A stretch of 64,000 nt of DNA from Rotaria sp. Silwood1 (GCA_905250075.1 CAJNOP010000378.1:107288-171287); one strand, 5' to 3'; shown: positions 24,666-36,401, counted from the first letter of the stretch. Notes: a model not told the origin generated them from the sequence alone. Numbers and translations are program-made.

Positions 24666-25313
24666 GCAGTAGAGGTATAACAGTTCGATAATAGCTTCGA
24701 TCTGAGAAACTATTCGAAACAATCTCTAATGGGCGCTGATCGACCCGATGTTCATAAGCCATCTAGAGATGCCACTTATAACTTTTCACCGGCTATCTAA
24801 GGGTAGTGGTCTCTATCACTTTTCAAGGACTACCAAAGGATGATGCTCAGGTTGGACAAATTTTTAACGCCACTTGATTGAAACAAATCTTAAGTAGTTT
24901 CACTTAATCATCAACTCTGATAAAAAAAGATCAACAGTTACCAAATATTTGGTAATATTAAATGTTAAAGGATCACTCGATACTAAATGTGAGAGTTAAG
25001 TTTTTTTGCTTAACGATTTACTTGAAATTGGGTAATTCAGTAGTTAGCGTAGATAAATACCATTTGGTTTTCATAAATCCTTATAGAAAGCCATTTCTTT
25101 TGGAAAATAACAATTTTCTTCAGAGTTTAATCAAAAGCTTTTCGAAACACTTATGTTTTTTCTATACAATACTAGGAAAAAAAGCTTATTAACATATTTC
25201 AAAGTTATTTGATATTGCTAATAGAATAAAAGTCCCTCTATTTAGTTAAAGATATTTTTTAGAAGTTAGATTCTTTAAGATTTTCTTGTATTCTTTGACG
25301 TAATCTTGATGTA

Positions 25314-27101
25314 CAGGGTGGTAAATAATATTATTCCAGGGGGGTAACACTATGATCTCGAATCGGAGATATCATGAATTTTATACCAAATGAAAGCTCG
25401 TGAAAAATGGGGTTTAGTGATAGTAAATAGTAAGACTTTGAAGAACTTTCTTGTATTAATTTATCAAACGTTACGATTTTTATCGACATAAAATATTATA
25501 AAATCAGTTCATCGAAAAAGTTCGGGGCTAAACTATATGTTGTACAACTGTTTATTTTCTTATTATTTATTGAGTACAATCAATAATCAGTATGACGACC
25601 ATTAGCACTCTTTACTGCACGAAGTCGAGATGGATACGAACATAAAAGAGCTTCAAACAATTCGGTATTTTCTTCCATGTCCGTCAAAACATCCGCAATG
25701 TGCTTTTTAAGTGTGTCTTCACTATATCGATTATGTCCAGTTTCCGATAACATTTTTTGTTCAACTTCATCTTTCATTATTGATCCAATATGTTCCGCCG
25801 CATTGAGATCGGGCGAATTACCAGGCCAAATATCATTGCCCCAAAACTCGATTTTGTTATCTCTAATCAGATGTTGAGTCATGTTTGCTCGCATACACGG
25901 TGCTTTATCGTGAACAAATATCACATTATCCAGATCAATTACGTTTTCCTCGTCGGTGAGGAATGGAAATACGTGTTGCATTAAAATAATGTCACGAAAA
26001 TATTGACCGGTCCAAGATTCACCTTTGTCTTTAATCACCCAATGCATTTTTTTCGCGGTGAAAATGATAAAAATACCGATACACGCTTGGTTTTTAACCA
26101 TTTCGCGATACCTTTCATCGTCTTCAATATCTTCAACACTTTTTGCCCAAATCCTATCATTTTGATAATTTGGTTTGCGAACTGTCCAAACATAAAATTC
26201 ATCTGATGGTGCCAGATGAAGAAAATCTTCTTCAGTCCAATCTTTCAACCAATCACAGAGCCATAATCGATCTGATATATGAGTTTCAGATTTTAACGGT
26301 CTTGAAATAACATGAAAAGGCTTTAATCCTTCCCTACGACGGTAGTTATTAACTGTTTGTCGAGTAACATATTCTTTTTGTTTCTTTGCAATCTCTTTCG
26401 CCACGACAGAACCGCTTTTCCGTTGGTGACCACTTGCTTCACGAATAATGTCCTGAGCAGCTCTCGATAACTTGAGTTTAGGACCAGCATTCGAATAATC
26501 AGCAAAACATTGGTCACACGATTTTTCCCACCATTCTGTAACAAATCGAGTCGTACGGTGAATTTTGTCGGCAATCCATTGTCTATTTATAAATGTTGCA
26601 CCAGCATCACGAGCTTCTCGGAAAGTAATGCATTTAATTCTATCAATCATTCTTTGTTGTTCGGTATCATAAGCGCCAGCCATTTGAAATAACAAACGAA
26701 AAAACACTGAGATTTCACTCGACTATAACTTTCAGACAGTCCGAGAACGAAAAAATTTTTCAAATAACTAGTATCACGTGGAGAGAAGAACAGAACGCCA
26801 AAGAACCATCTTATTGTGTGAGTCATAGTCATATATCATCATCGTTATCATTTCTCTTTCGTTTTCATAAAAAATGTTCGTTTTCAATGTCTCAAAATGT
26901 ATGAAAAATGATTTTTAACGTGTTTTTGAAAGAAAATTTCGTTGTTTTTAAAAATTTGGTACACGAAAGTTCTTCAAAGTCTTACTATTTACTATCACTA
27001 AACCCCATTTTTCACGGGCTTTCATTTGGTATAAAATTCATGATATCTCCGATTCGAGATCATACTGTTACCCCCCTGGAATAATATTATTTACCACCCT
27101 G
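25314..27101. mobile_element. Tc1/mariner-superfamily transposon, apparently intact
   Basis: The element is 1788 bp long and flanked by TA on each side (25312-25313 and 27102-27103). Its terminal inverted repeats are 137 bp (25314-25450 and 26965-27101), starting CAGGGTGGTAAATAATA. They differ at only two positions, so insertion or activity was recent. It contains one uninterrupted transposase frame on the minus strand. Confidence 0.95.
25580..26707 (-). CDS. Tc1/mariner-type transposase, DD37E
   Basis: It cuts and pastes the surrounding element at TA sites. The N-terminal 130 residues form the DNA-binding region, with helix-turn-helix-like stretches at about 30-65 and 95-125 (SVVAKEIAKKQKEYVTRQTV). 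The catalytic triad reads D169 (APSDEFYVW), D267 (IFVHDKAPC) and E305 (SPDLNAAEH), with 37 residues between the last two. That spacing sets it apart from classic DD34D mariner and DD34E Tc1. The frame is complete at 375 codons. The true start may be Met9 (MAGAYDTEQ, coordinate 26683), since the first eight residues look like 5' leader. No frameshift or stop is present. Confidence 0.92.
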   Translation of the reverse strand: MFFRLLFQMAGAYDTEQQRMIDRIKCITFREARDAGATFINRQWIADKIHRTTRFVTEWWEKSCDQCFADYSNAGPKLKLSRAAQDIIREASGHQRKSGSVVAKEIAKKQKEYVTRQTVNNYRRREGLKPFHVISRPLKSETHISDRLWLCDWLKDWTEEDFLHLAPSDEFYVWTVRKPNYQNDRIWAKSVEDIEDDERYREMVKNQACIGIFIIFTAKKMHWVIKDKGESWTGQYFRDIILMQHVFPFLTDEENVIDLDNVIFVHDKAPCMRANMTQHLIRDNKIEFWGNDIWPGNSPDLNAAEHIGSIMKDEVEQKMLSETGHNRYSEDTLKKHIADVLTDMEENTELFEALLCSYPSRLRAVKSANGRHTDY

Positions 27102-27103
27102 TA

Positions 27104-28049
27104 AATGTAATCAGCATGGTTCATGATTTCCAATCTAATTAAACAAGAGTCAACTTCTACTTTGATTCGGCCAAGTAATGATATTTAGTTCAAGCCTTTA
27201 TTTTATTGTCAATAGAACGTATTCCTGATAGCGAGAAAGATAGCATTAACAAATCGAAGAAATAATGAGCAAGAAATAATGAATCAATTCAAGAAAAACA
27301 CATGAGCTAACAGAAATACACAATTACATTTTCTTTATAACAAAAAAAAATGAACAAATTTCAACACCAATACAAAAAGCGTGAGTAATATTGATTATCA
27401 GTAATGAAACAAAGAAGAATTTTCATGGCCAACAGCAAACGAGACAAAAATAACTTTCACTAAAACCATCAAGAACAAAAATACTAATATTGTAACTGAT
27501 GGCTAAAACACGAACAACTGTCTTAACAAAAAAACTTTTTTTCGAATAGATAAATACAACAAAACATGATATGAGATGTTTATTAAAATCATAAACAAAT
27601 TATCAATACGAATAACTTCATACTGATGAAACTTAGTCCAATATTTATCGGAGATCGAATGTTATTAAGTTCTATTTCTAACGACGTCGTGCATGCACAT
27701 TTCTCAAATAATAGCACTTTTGAGGGTAATACAAAAACTAAGTATTTCTTGTGTGTCATACAGCAAAAAACGACGTTTTTTTGTATATTTATTTCAATAT
27801 GCATTGTTATTGTGACCTTTAAATCTTCCAAGATTGCTTTAAAAACATATTTATAAAATAATAATGAAAGATTTAAAGCTAATAATAATGATACGTATTA
27901 TTTTATGACATAAGAGAAATGCTTAGTTTTTGTATTACTGTCAATCGTACTAGTCTTTAAACAACGTGCATGTACGCTGTCATTAAGAATAAAAATTGAT
28001 GACCATCTATCTCTGATAAAACAAACATTGGACTATGTTTAATCAGTAT
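27104..28049. other. Intergenic, nothing recognised
   Basis: Very AT-rich, with A-runs and no supported frame. Confidence 0.4.
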
Positions 28050-28195
28050 GAAGCAGAGATGGGCAGCTCCGGCTCCGGAGCGCCCGCTCCAGGAGCGGAG
28101 CGGAGCGATTTGATAGAATGATAGAGCTGGAGCAGAGTCGGAGCGGAGCGCTTCACGAATAAAAATGAGTTAGAGCGGAGTCGGAGCGACTTTTT
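28050..28195. repeat. GGAGCGGAGC minisatellite
   Basis: Begins with GGGCAGCTCCGGCTCCGGAG and continues with repeated GGAGCGGAGCG and AGAGCGGAGTCGGAGCG units, about ten copies in 140 bp. The GC content contrasts sharply with the surroundings. The opening motif resembles termini of some hAT-derived repeats, but no opposite end was found. Confidence 0.6.
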
Positions 28196-28275
28196 CTTTA
28201 TAGTTCCAACCATAGCTCCATCTTTTACTTTATTCTTCTGTGAACAAAGATGGGAGAATTATCGAAAGAAAAGCT

Positions 28276-28344
28276 GGGTGTGGTTGGTGTGTGGGTGTGA
28301 GTGTGAGTGTGAGTGTTTATATAAGATAGACATACCCACACCCT
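28276..28344. repeat. Telomere-like foldback E
   Basis: GGGTGTGGTTGGTGTGTGGG with GAGTGT units, a centre TTATATAAGATAGACA, then TACCCACACCCT. It lies 80 bp after the GGAGCGGAGC array. Confidence 0.75.
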
Positions 28345-29062
28345 TCTCTATTTTATAACCCTTGCTCTTGGCCATATACCTTTATAGTCTCATCATTTGC
28401 AGAAAATTTAATCCCTTCGATAGCTTCTAGCAAGATGAGGGCTTTTTGTGTGAGTACGTTATTGGCGCATGTTTTTCTTATAAAGCATGAATCATATATT
28501 CAATTCTTATGAAACTCATAGTTCTTAAACAACTTACTTACATACGTGTGTACTCAAAATTTTGAGGCCGACCGTTTATTTGTTCAGCAGAAATTTGCAG
28601 CGAAAGTTGAAGAAACGTGAAATGATTTTGATAGAACATTTTCGACAATCTATGATTGATGAAAGCATCTTCCATGAGAGGTCTCTAGAGTCAATGGCAA
28701 GCCAAAGATGAAGATTAATATATGATAGGAAGAAATCATCTTCAATGTGCATCGATCGTCTTGAAAGGAAAGATTTTGATTTTCTTAACTCTCCTTCAAC
28801 TTTTGAAAAATGTTGTGTTGTGTGTCCCGTGCGTGATTTAAAATAAAAAATCATTGCTTTTTTACTTGTATAGAGATGCTTATCATCTTGATATGAAATA
28901 GGTGATGAAAAGACGGCAAAGTTACTCATCAGATTATGATTATGCATCACGTCTAGAGATTGTCCACTCAGGATTTCTCTCGATATTTGTCTTTTATTGA
29001 ATAAAAAGCAGAGCATCATTACATAAAAGTACTCAATCAGATCAAGTTCTTCATTGATGTTT
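28345..29062. other. Region downstream of the secreted-protein gene
   Basis: A 168-codon minus-strand frame (28576-29082) overlaps the end of the secreted-protein gene in another frame. Its composition is not convincingly coding. Otherwise nothing was recognised. Confidence 0.35.
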
Positions 29063-29452
29063 TCAGAGTTCGAGAACACCATTCCAATTGAGAACCCATT
29101 GGCATTGTGCCGCTGTATCGAGAACTTGTTGTGCCGTCAAATTAGGCAACCGCATTTTGACGTTAAATCCGTTGGATGTCGGATCGTAGATTGCCCATAC
29201 ACCTGTCGCAGCCAGATTTCCACAAGTACCACTCAAACTTGTAAAGTAGAGAGGCGTACCGCTAAATCGACACTTTGATGTATCAACTTTGACTATAATC
29301 GTGTTTGAATCGAAAGCATTCATGGCCTGACGTGTTGCTGTACCAGCACATATATATGATTCGGGGGTATCCTCCCATACCGGATGCACGCCTTTTCTCG
29401 GCGCTGCGTAGCAGAGTGCCGCCAAAAAGAAAAAAACAAGACCACGAATCAT
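29063..29452 (-). CDS. Small secreted protein, unknown family
   Basis: I chose the internal ATG at 29452 because it gives a textbook signal peptide: MIRG, then the hydrophobic VFFFLAALCYA, with likely cleavage near CYA-APRKG. The mature part is about 110 residues and has four cysteines (ICAG, KCRF, TCGN, QCQW), compatible with two disulfides. It ends WNGVLEL. A TATATATATATA tract about 40-55 nt upstream (29489-29506) may be the promoter. Reading from the further upstream ATG at 29512 would bury the signal peptide. No family is recognised. Confidence 0.65.
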   Translation of the reverse strand: MIRGLVFFFLAALCYAAPRKGVHPVWEDTPESYICAGTATRQAMNAFDSNTIIVKVDTSKCRFSGTPLYFTSLSGTCGNLAATGVWAIYDPTSNGFNVKMRLPNLTAQQVLDTAAQCQWVLNWNGVLEL

Positions 29453-29488
29453 TTTTGTTGCTCTATGTTTGAAACGGATTGGGACTTC

Positions 29489-29506
29489 ATATATATATAT
29501 ATATAC
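29489..29506 (-). promoter_or_regulatory. TATA tract before the secreted-protein gene
   Basis: An alternating AT run of about 18 bp lies 37-54 nt upstream of the chosen ATG, the same spacing as the TATA box of the BAHD-like gene. Confidence 0.4.
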
Positions 29507-29512
29507 GAACAT

Positions 29513-30110
29513 AGTTCGTTGACTTAATACTTATTGACAATAGTATGCTTTGCTTATCAGAGCTTATGTTTTAATTAACAATCTTGAAAATTTGTGCGAA
29601 GTAGTATTGTGTTTCATCTTTAAACTTGCAATATTTGCAGTCAACCCGACACATATTTTGCTATGTTACTCTTGAAGTGCTCCATGTCACAAGGTATATT
29701 TCTTATGATGACACTGCATAATCATGAAGCATTCAAGATAATTCTCATCCGATTTCATGCAACGAATTCTGGCATTGGTTTGACTGACAGGTTTCGTTCT
29801 GCTTTCAACGTATTCCTACTGGATCAAGCCGGAAAGTTGCCGAAATTTTTCGAATCGGAATCTGAATGAATTTATTGGAATGATGACACGATAGTTGATG
29901 TAAGGTAAGTTAGCACGCGATTCGAGTTTTTTCAAGAACGATTCGCCGAATCAAGCGTGTCAACTATGAATTCTTGCGTACCAGATAGAGCTTAACGAGC
30001 TCTATCGAACGGCATATTTAATTTTTGATACTAATTAAAAAATAGATAAATATAATTAAAAATATTATTTGTAACCATGGCGAACAATAAAGAAAATAAA
30101 TATTCACTGA
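29513..30110. other. Intergenic, nothing firm
   Basis: A 68-codon frame at 29663-29869 has no motif. Otherwise AT-rich. Confidence 0.35.
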
Positions 30111-30149
30111 GGATGTGGGTGTGTGGGTGTGGATGTGAATGTGGATGTT
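30111..30149 (+). repeat. Single-armed telomere-like tract F
   Basis: GGATGTGGGTGTGTGGGTG continues into GGATGTGAATGTGGATGTT. No facing C-rich arm follows, so this may be half of a decayed foldback. Confidence 0.7.
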
Positions 30150-31200
30150 TTATCAAATAGGAGATAAAAATGAAATTTTTGCATGAGAAATTAGTCAAAC
30201 AACAATGACAAGTTCTAAGCTTGAAAAAATGGAACAACTTATAATACAAGAAAAACATTAGCTGCTTTTCGATAGGTTGTGTAATTAATGTAAAATTATG
30301 GCAAAAAAATAGACTTCATTTTATGATATTATTATATTCAATTAAAACTATTTCTTCATTGTTTATATTTACTTTTTCAAATCCTTTTCTACATGGTAAA
30401 TAAAGAAAAGAATTAGTTTCTTCAATGTTAAATGAGTTTATTTATAAATGCAATCGATTTCGATTGAGTTTTTGATTTATCAGGATGATTATTTATTTAA
30501 TTCTCAAATAAACTAATTCAGTTACAATATTACTTTTGTCCATTAGATGAAAATAGATTTGATTTTATTCTATACTATACCCAAAAAAAAATAATATCGT
30601 TTTTTTTTCTAAAAATAAGATCACTTTATTTCAATGGTGTATCTGTTCAGGTGAAAAAAGAAAACCAGATATCCGACTTCATAAGCGCAAGTAAAATCAT
30701 ACAGAAAATCGTGATCTGTACCAATCGTATACAAACTTACTGTTGAATTGTGAAAATTTATAACAACCTTATAATGAATTCGAGAGAAAATAATGATTTT
30801 TTGTATAATTTAAACTAATCTTACAAGATTTGAACGTCAAATGATTTGTCTTGAACATATTCACATGAATTATGCATAACAGAAATATATTCAAGAATTT
30901 AAAACAAGATCATAAACAAAGCAAAGCCTTACGCATTGAACAACATGCAAAAGCCAATCAAATCGTTCAACCAAAAGATATTTGAGTTGCACAATCATTG
31001 AAACGAAATGAGAAAGTACTTTTTCATGTATCTAATTTCGTTTTTGTGACAATCCCATGATCATCTAGAAAAAAAATTTACATTTTGCGTAATTACCATA
31101 AGAATATATGTTAAACAACGAAATAAACTTATTCTAATCGATACGTTTTTAATTAGAACCTAATTTTCTAAAGTTTATTGTTTATATGATTTGTTTCAGA
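30150..31200. other. Intergenic, nothing recognised
   Basis: Very AT-rich, with A- and T-runs and no supported frame. Confidence 0.4.
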
Positions 31201-31438
31201 GTACCCTCCAATAATAAAAGATCTGGGGTCTTCTATTATGTAGTAGTGAACAAACTATTCTGGGAATCTTCTATTATGATTATACATTTTTCAACGGGCT
31301 CCAGTTAAAAACTTTCTGGAAAATCTTCCTGGATTTTCAGGATTTTTTCAAGATTATCATGAGAAAATTAGAGGGAGTCTTCTATAATATTCAGCACATT
31401 GTACCCTCCAGAGAGTCTTCTATTATGGGGGAAAGGTT
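31201..31438. mobile_element. Possible short TIR element with repeated CTTCTATTATG motif
   Basis: The left end TACCCTCCAATAATAAAAGA and the right end read inward (TTTCCCCCATAATAGAAGA) are loosely inverted. The motif TCTTCTATTATG occurs three times between them and TACCCTCCA recurs at 31401-31409. No clean target duplication was seen. Confidence 0.35.
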
Positions 31439-32064
31439 TAGTATATGAATAGGAGAAAAATTTTCTAACAACTAGCTCTTTGAACGAATACTAGGTGGCG
31501 ATAATTCAGTTTTGACTTTATAATCAATTGATATTTGAAGTTTTTGGTGAGTATATTATTTATTTCTTAATAAAGTTCAATGTATGTATATGACCGATTA
31601 AATTGATGAGACAACTATATATTTACAACTATTATCCTATGTGCAGTTTTTGAAGTTTCTTTTACAAAAATCTAGAAATCACTTTAAATAGAATTGATCC
31701 ATTTCGTCACTGTTTATTTCACTTTTGTTAATCTTGTTTCAGCTATTTACTTTGTATTTATTATGATTTTGAGAATAAAACTATTTGAGAGAATAATCAA
31801 TCATTTTCTACTCAAATTATTGTTTTTCATATTTAATTCATAACATATTTTCATATTTAAATATTCTTTATAAAATAGTTTATTGATGTCGAAGAAATGA
31901 AATTCATATTCAATTAAATGATATTTACAAATATTTTAAACTTTATTTTATATTTATTAAACATCAAGAAAAGAATTCTTTTATTTGCTTATCAATTATC
32001 TACAAGCACAATGTTCAATTATTGCTATATGAATAAATTCAAAATTAATTAAATGTGTTCAAAA
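31439..32064. other. Intergenic, nothing recognised
   Basis: Extremely AT-rich, with no supported frame. Confidence 0.4.
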
Positions 32065-32159
32065 AGGGTGGGTGTGGATGTGGATGTGAGTGTGGATGTT
32101 GGTTGAGAGAAGACTGATCCTAACACCTACACCTACACCCACACCCACACCCACACCCT
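32065..32159. repeat. Telomere-like foldback G
   Basis: AGGGTGGGTGTGGATGTGG and GAGTGTGGATGTTGG, a centre TTGAGAGAAGACTGATCC, then TAACACCTACACCTACACCC and perfect CACACCC units ending in CCCT. Its right edge coincides with the start of the kinase fragment. Confidence 0.85.
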
Positions 32160-32785
32160 GATATAATTCATTATTTATATGATTGTCGTGTTATTCATCG
32201 TGATGTACGTCCACAAAATTTAATGTTAGATCGTGATAATAATCATGTAAAATTAATTGATTTCGGTTTTGCATTTGCATTTAATATAGATAACAAGGGG
32301 GTAGCATAGAAATAATAGGTCCACTTACATATGCTAGTAAATCATTTTTAGATTTGTATTTAAAATTATTATCTGGTCAGGGTTTTCCATATTATTTTTA
32401 TGAACGAACTTTTGATTTAATATGTGCATTAAATATTATAATGGCTATAAGTAATGCTGATATCAAACGAAGTATTGATTCATTTAAAAATTTACAAGAT
32501 GTTAACGAAGTAGTATTAAAATCATGGCAATTACGGAAAGATATGCAACGTATAAATAAATATTATTCAAATTTATTGAATTTAATAAACAAGCTAGATT
32601 CATGGTATCCATTAAATAAATCAGATGAATCATCAGTTTCTGATGTTTCAAAAGGACAATCAGCAATTTTTGACGTTATAAAAGATGAAATAGAAAACTT
32701 TTCTATATGTGAACAATTATATTTATGCTTTTATTTCTATATCTATATCACATGTTCATGTCATTCATTTAAAAATTCTACATAA
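32160..32785 (+). pseudogene. 5'-truncated protein kinase fragment
   Basis: The first readable residues after the foldback are the middle of a kinase catalytic core. The catalytic loop reads VIHRDVRPQNLML and the metal-binding motif KLIDFGFAF. All N-terminal kinase elements (glycine loop, ATP lysine) are missing. The frame hits TAG about 15 residues after DFG, around 32309. A different frame continues with an activation-segment-like GPLTYASKSFLDLYLKLLSG and helical C-lobe sequence to a stop at 32785. It is therefore broken by at least one frameshift and lacks its start. Arg replaces the usual Lys in HRDxK. The exact kinase group cannot be told. Confidence 0.75.
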
Positions 32786-34605
32786 TACTTCTCATTAATA
32801 TTTTTTCATTCATTTCTTTTTTTTTGTTTACTTATTATTTTGTTGTTTGTTAATTTTGATTTCTATCCATATATAAACAATCATAGCCGTAAAAAAATGA
32901 TTTTTTCATTTATTAAAACGCGTGTTTTTGAATTTTCTAGTCTAAAGATAAGAAAGTTGTATTCTATAGACGAATATTGTCAATAACAGTTTCCCGGTTG
33001 CAAAATATTTTGACTGAAGAAATAATTTTCGTGAAGATTATAAAGTGAATTTCTTTTTGAATTAAAATAAAATCTTACGTTTTCAATCAAAATGATAATA
33101 AGTACCACAGTGTTAAATTTTGATTACGCTGGTCAAAACGGATTTTTCTTGATTATCAAAGGGGTGAGCGTGAGTGTGATGGAAGATATGAATCGACAGT
33201 ACAAAGTTGAGGCTTCGTTTTCGATCCATTCTTGACTTGCCAAATTTTGTTACCTAGATGGAGCATTACCAATACCTACAGGCAGATGTAAGTGAAAATT
33301 TTTTGCCAGATAACCCATATCGAAAATGGCACCATTCGATAGAGAATCAAAGTCTGCATCTAAGATCGAACACAGGTGAAAAATTGAATCCAGTTCTAAC
33401 ATTACTTACGTTATACAAATAAATAATTAGATAATGTATCGATAGCAAATTTTTGCATTTAATGAGATTACCTGGAGAGTGTTGTATTTTCAAACAGACG
33501 ATCTTCGGTTGCTTTACCGATAATTATAATAAGTCCCAAACTTTTTTTGCGAATAGTTTCTGAAACTGGCTTACTTATGAGGAAGATTTACTTTTTCAAA
33601 AGTCTAAAGATTTCTAAAATTAACAAGCTATTTGTCAAATGTGCATTGGTTTGCAGTTTTCATATTTGAACATATAATAACAACAATCTATCTATCTTAT
33701 TTCTAATGAGAAGAGTTTCTTTACGAGTAAAATTTATTCTTTTGAAAACTCAATACTGATAATTATATTGTTGAGTGTGTTCTTATCGACATGGTCGAAG
33801 TAAATGATTTATGAACAATCTTTTCATGCTTAATCGATCTCCATTCAGATCAACTTCATGACAATAGTGAATATCCTCAAAAGAAGATAAACATTATTGT
33901 GCTTTAAATGGTGGAGAAAAGTTTAATAAGAAAATTTTTTTTTTCTATGATACTGAGCATCTAGATCATGACACAATAGTGATTTTAATAATCGATGAAG
34001 GTTTCTATCTAATGCATTCTATATTAAAATTTTATGAATAAACTATGACTGTTAGCCTTCAGAAAAATGGACGAGGTATTTTTCTGATGTCAGAAGATTT
34101 TGTTTTAGATAGGTTTTTTTCTAAACATTGCCATTCTTAAAAAGAGCAAACTTAGGAATCATGGCATTTTCTACGACCTTCACTCAAAACATTAAAATAA
34201 TCATAAAAGTCGTAAAGACGACGAAATGTCTAAAAAGTCAGTAACAAATTTTTTCCTGGATTTTGTGAAATATTGTGCTTTTTATGCTCGCATTATTAAG
34301 AATTAGCTCAAACAAAGTTTTCTGAGACCTCACAGCTACCGTGTCCCATGTTTTTAGGAAGTTCACCATCATAGTTTATCTATGCAATTTCGATTTAGAC
34401 TGCATAAATTATGTAATGACTGAGTGAGAAAATTATGATTTTTTTTTCATGAACAATTAATATAAAAAGACGAATCTAAATCGAATTCTAGTCTGATAAG
34501 TTATATTATTTAGTACAATTACTTCAAGAAGTATCATAGATATTTCCTAATCCGGTAAAAAAGTGAACATTTGACTAGAATTCTTTCGTAAATGCTGAGA
34601 AACAA
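32786..34605. other. Intergenic, one degenerate telomere-like tract
   Basis: No supported frame. GGGGTGAGCGTGAGTGTG near 33161-33178 is a degraded single G-rich tract. Around 33180-33400 the base composition is less AT-rich, but no protein could be read. Confidence 0.4.
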
Positions 34606-34678
34606 AGGGTGTGGGTGGGGGTTCCAATCCGCTTTTTACTCAGACCCACACCCATACCCACACCCACACCCCACACAC
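34606..34678. repeat. Telomere-like foldback H
   Basis: A short G-rich arm AGGGTGTGGGTGGGGG, a centre TTCCAATCCGCTTTTTACTC, then AGACCCACACCCATACCCAC and further CACACCC units. The C-rich arm is longer than the G-rich arm. Confidence 0.8.
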
Positions 34679-34757
34679 AAACCTACTTTGACATGTGCAA
34701 TTGTAGTGAGAGGATAAAAGTTTTATAGCACCAAGAAGAAACAACTGAAAAATTATA

Positions 34758-34955
34758 CACCCAAATCCAAACGGTTTGGGTCATTGGACACTAAATCTAA
34801 AACAAATCCAAATCAAATCCAAATCCAAAACCAAGCACAGGATAACAAACCGAAATCAGATCCAAATACCAGACATCAAATCCGGATCCGGATCCAAACC
34901 AAATCCAAATCTAATTTCGAATCCAAACCCTCTAATACCAAACCCCAAACACTCG
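34758..34955 (+). repeat. Hexamer array (AAATCC)n
   Basis: About 25 copies of AAATCC / AAATCA variants, including the perfect run CCGGATCCGGATCC. It lies 80 bp after foldback H. The two overlapping frames through it (Asn/Pro/Lys repeats) are repeat by-products. Confidence 0.8.
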
Positions 34956-35835
34956 GGTTTGTTGCATCGCTAGAAAGAATAGTGATAGAATAAAAAAAAT
35001 CCGATATGATATTGCTTGAGAAATCGAATGTTAGAGTACTCTGATTCGAGCAGTCATGATGACATGCACCAGGATAATGTACGTAATTAATCTTGATTCA
35101 TGAAATTCTAACGAAAAGAAAATAACAAAATAAATAGGGCGGCATTTTCCTATTAATTTATTGCAAATTAAAAATCTTGCAAATTTAAATTATTAAAAAT
35201 TTATTTCGCGACTTAATAAATTCCGGTAAGTGTAAATTGATCCAAAAAGAGATAAATTGAATATGGGCGAAATCAGCCAGCGGTCAATCATCTATGAGAA
35301 AGGTTTAGTTATCGAATAATAAAAAAATAGGGTATCTATGACCGAAAGCATACTTTCAACAGATTATCAAACATGCTGAAGGCTACGAGATGTATTTTAT
35401 ACGAATGATAGAAATTCCTTTTTCTTCCATTATATATATAAAGGAGAGATTAATTCCCTAATTTTATCAAAAAAAATATTATTTTACACTTTGTTAAATT
35501 TCATTTTTGTCCGAAAAATAGATAGCAGTTCTATTCCAATTCCTTTTGTAAGAGTAAGACTCCATTGCTTAAATGATAAAACTCTCTTGGTACTACTTAC
35601 GGATTAGAGAGAAGATCGGTTTTTATTATGACCATTTAAAATTTCATAATGCTAAACCTACCCTATGAGAATGTGAAAAAGAGATGAAATTCCTTAACGG
35701 ACAGTAGTTTTTATTTTCTATTCGATGCAGACACTCATGTGAAGAAACGACCTAATGCTTCGAGAGTTTATTCAAAGCTGACTGATTTTTAGACCGAATA
35801 TTTATTTTTTTCTTGCTGAGTTTCGTAGTAACGCG
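34956..35835. other. Intergenic, nothing recognised
   Basis: AT-rich. A TATATATATA run occurs near 35431. No supported frame. Confidence 0.4.
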
Positions 35836-36132
35836 TTAAACTTTCAGTACATCATAAAAAGAAATTCCATTTTTGAAACTCCGCAACGGTCGATATTTTT
35901 CAAATAATTCTGCTCTGGTCAAAGAAGAATCAGTGATATTTATGCCAATAGTAGGTCTAAATAGTCTATGTATGATAAAAATTTTAGAGAGTTTACGTTT
36001 ATTATTGACGAGATACAGATGTTGCAATGTGAAATCCTGAAATTCCGTAACATTGGTCGTGCCCATATCGGGTTCCATATTTCTATGAAATATTTGATAT
36101 TTCTCATTATCGTTCTCACACTTGGTCTTCAA
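35836..36132 (-). CDS. Hypothetical frame, uncertain
   Basis: A 98-codon frame with fairly balanced composition (TRAELFEKYRPLRSFKNG near the C-terminus) and no known motif. It could be a terminal exon or relic. A plus-strand frame on the other side (36132-36401, Ser/Asp/Lys-rich) is equally unsupported. Confidence 0.25.
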   Translation of the reverse strand: MKTKCENDNEKYQIFHRNMEPDMGTTNVTEFQDFTLQHLYLVNNKRKLSKIFIIHRLFRPTIGINITDSSLTRAELFEKYRPLRSFKNGISFYDVLKV

Positions 36133-36401
36133 TGGTACATATCACCGAGGCAAATGAGACTTCATCATCAAATATTATTTTTGGGACGTCCAGAGAAAAA
36201 AATTGTAACTCGCTTAAAATCATCGATTCTTTACAAAAGATTGTGCTGAAAATGTTTAAATTTACGAAGAATATCAAAGAAATTATCTCCAAAGATGCTG
36301 CAAAAGAAAAATTACACGATATTGACATGTCTACTTATTCATCAAAAAGGAACAAATCAAACAGTCCTCCAAAATCATCGGATAGTGACAAATTGAGATA
36401 G

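Noticed and set aside
28576..29082. 168-codon minus-strand frame
   Set aside because: It overlaps the end of the secreted-protein gene in another frame. Its composition is not convincing and it has no motif.
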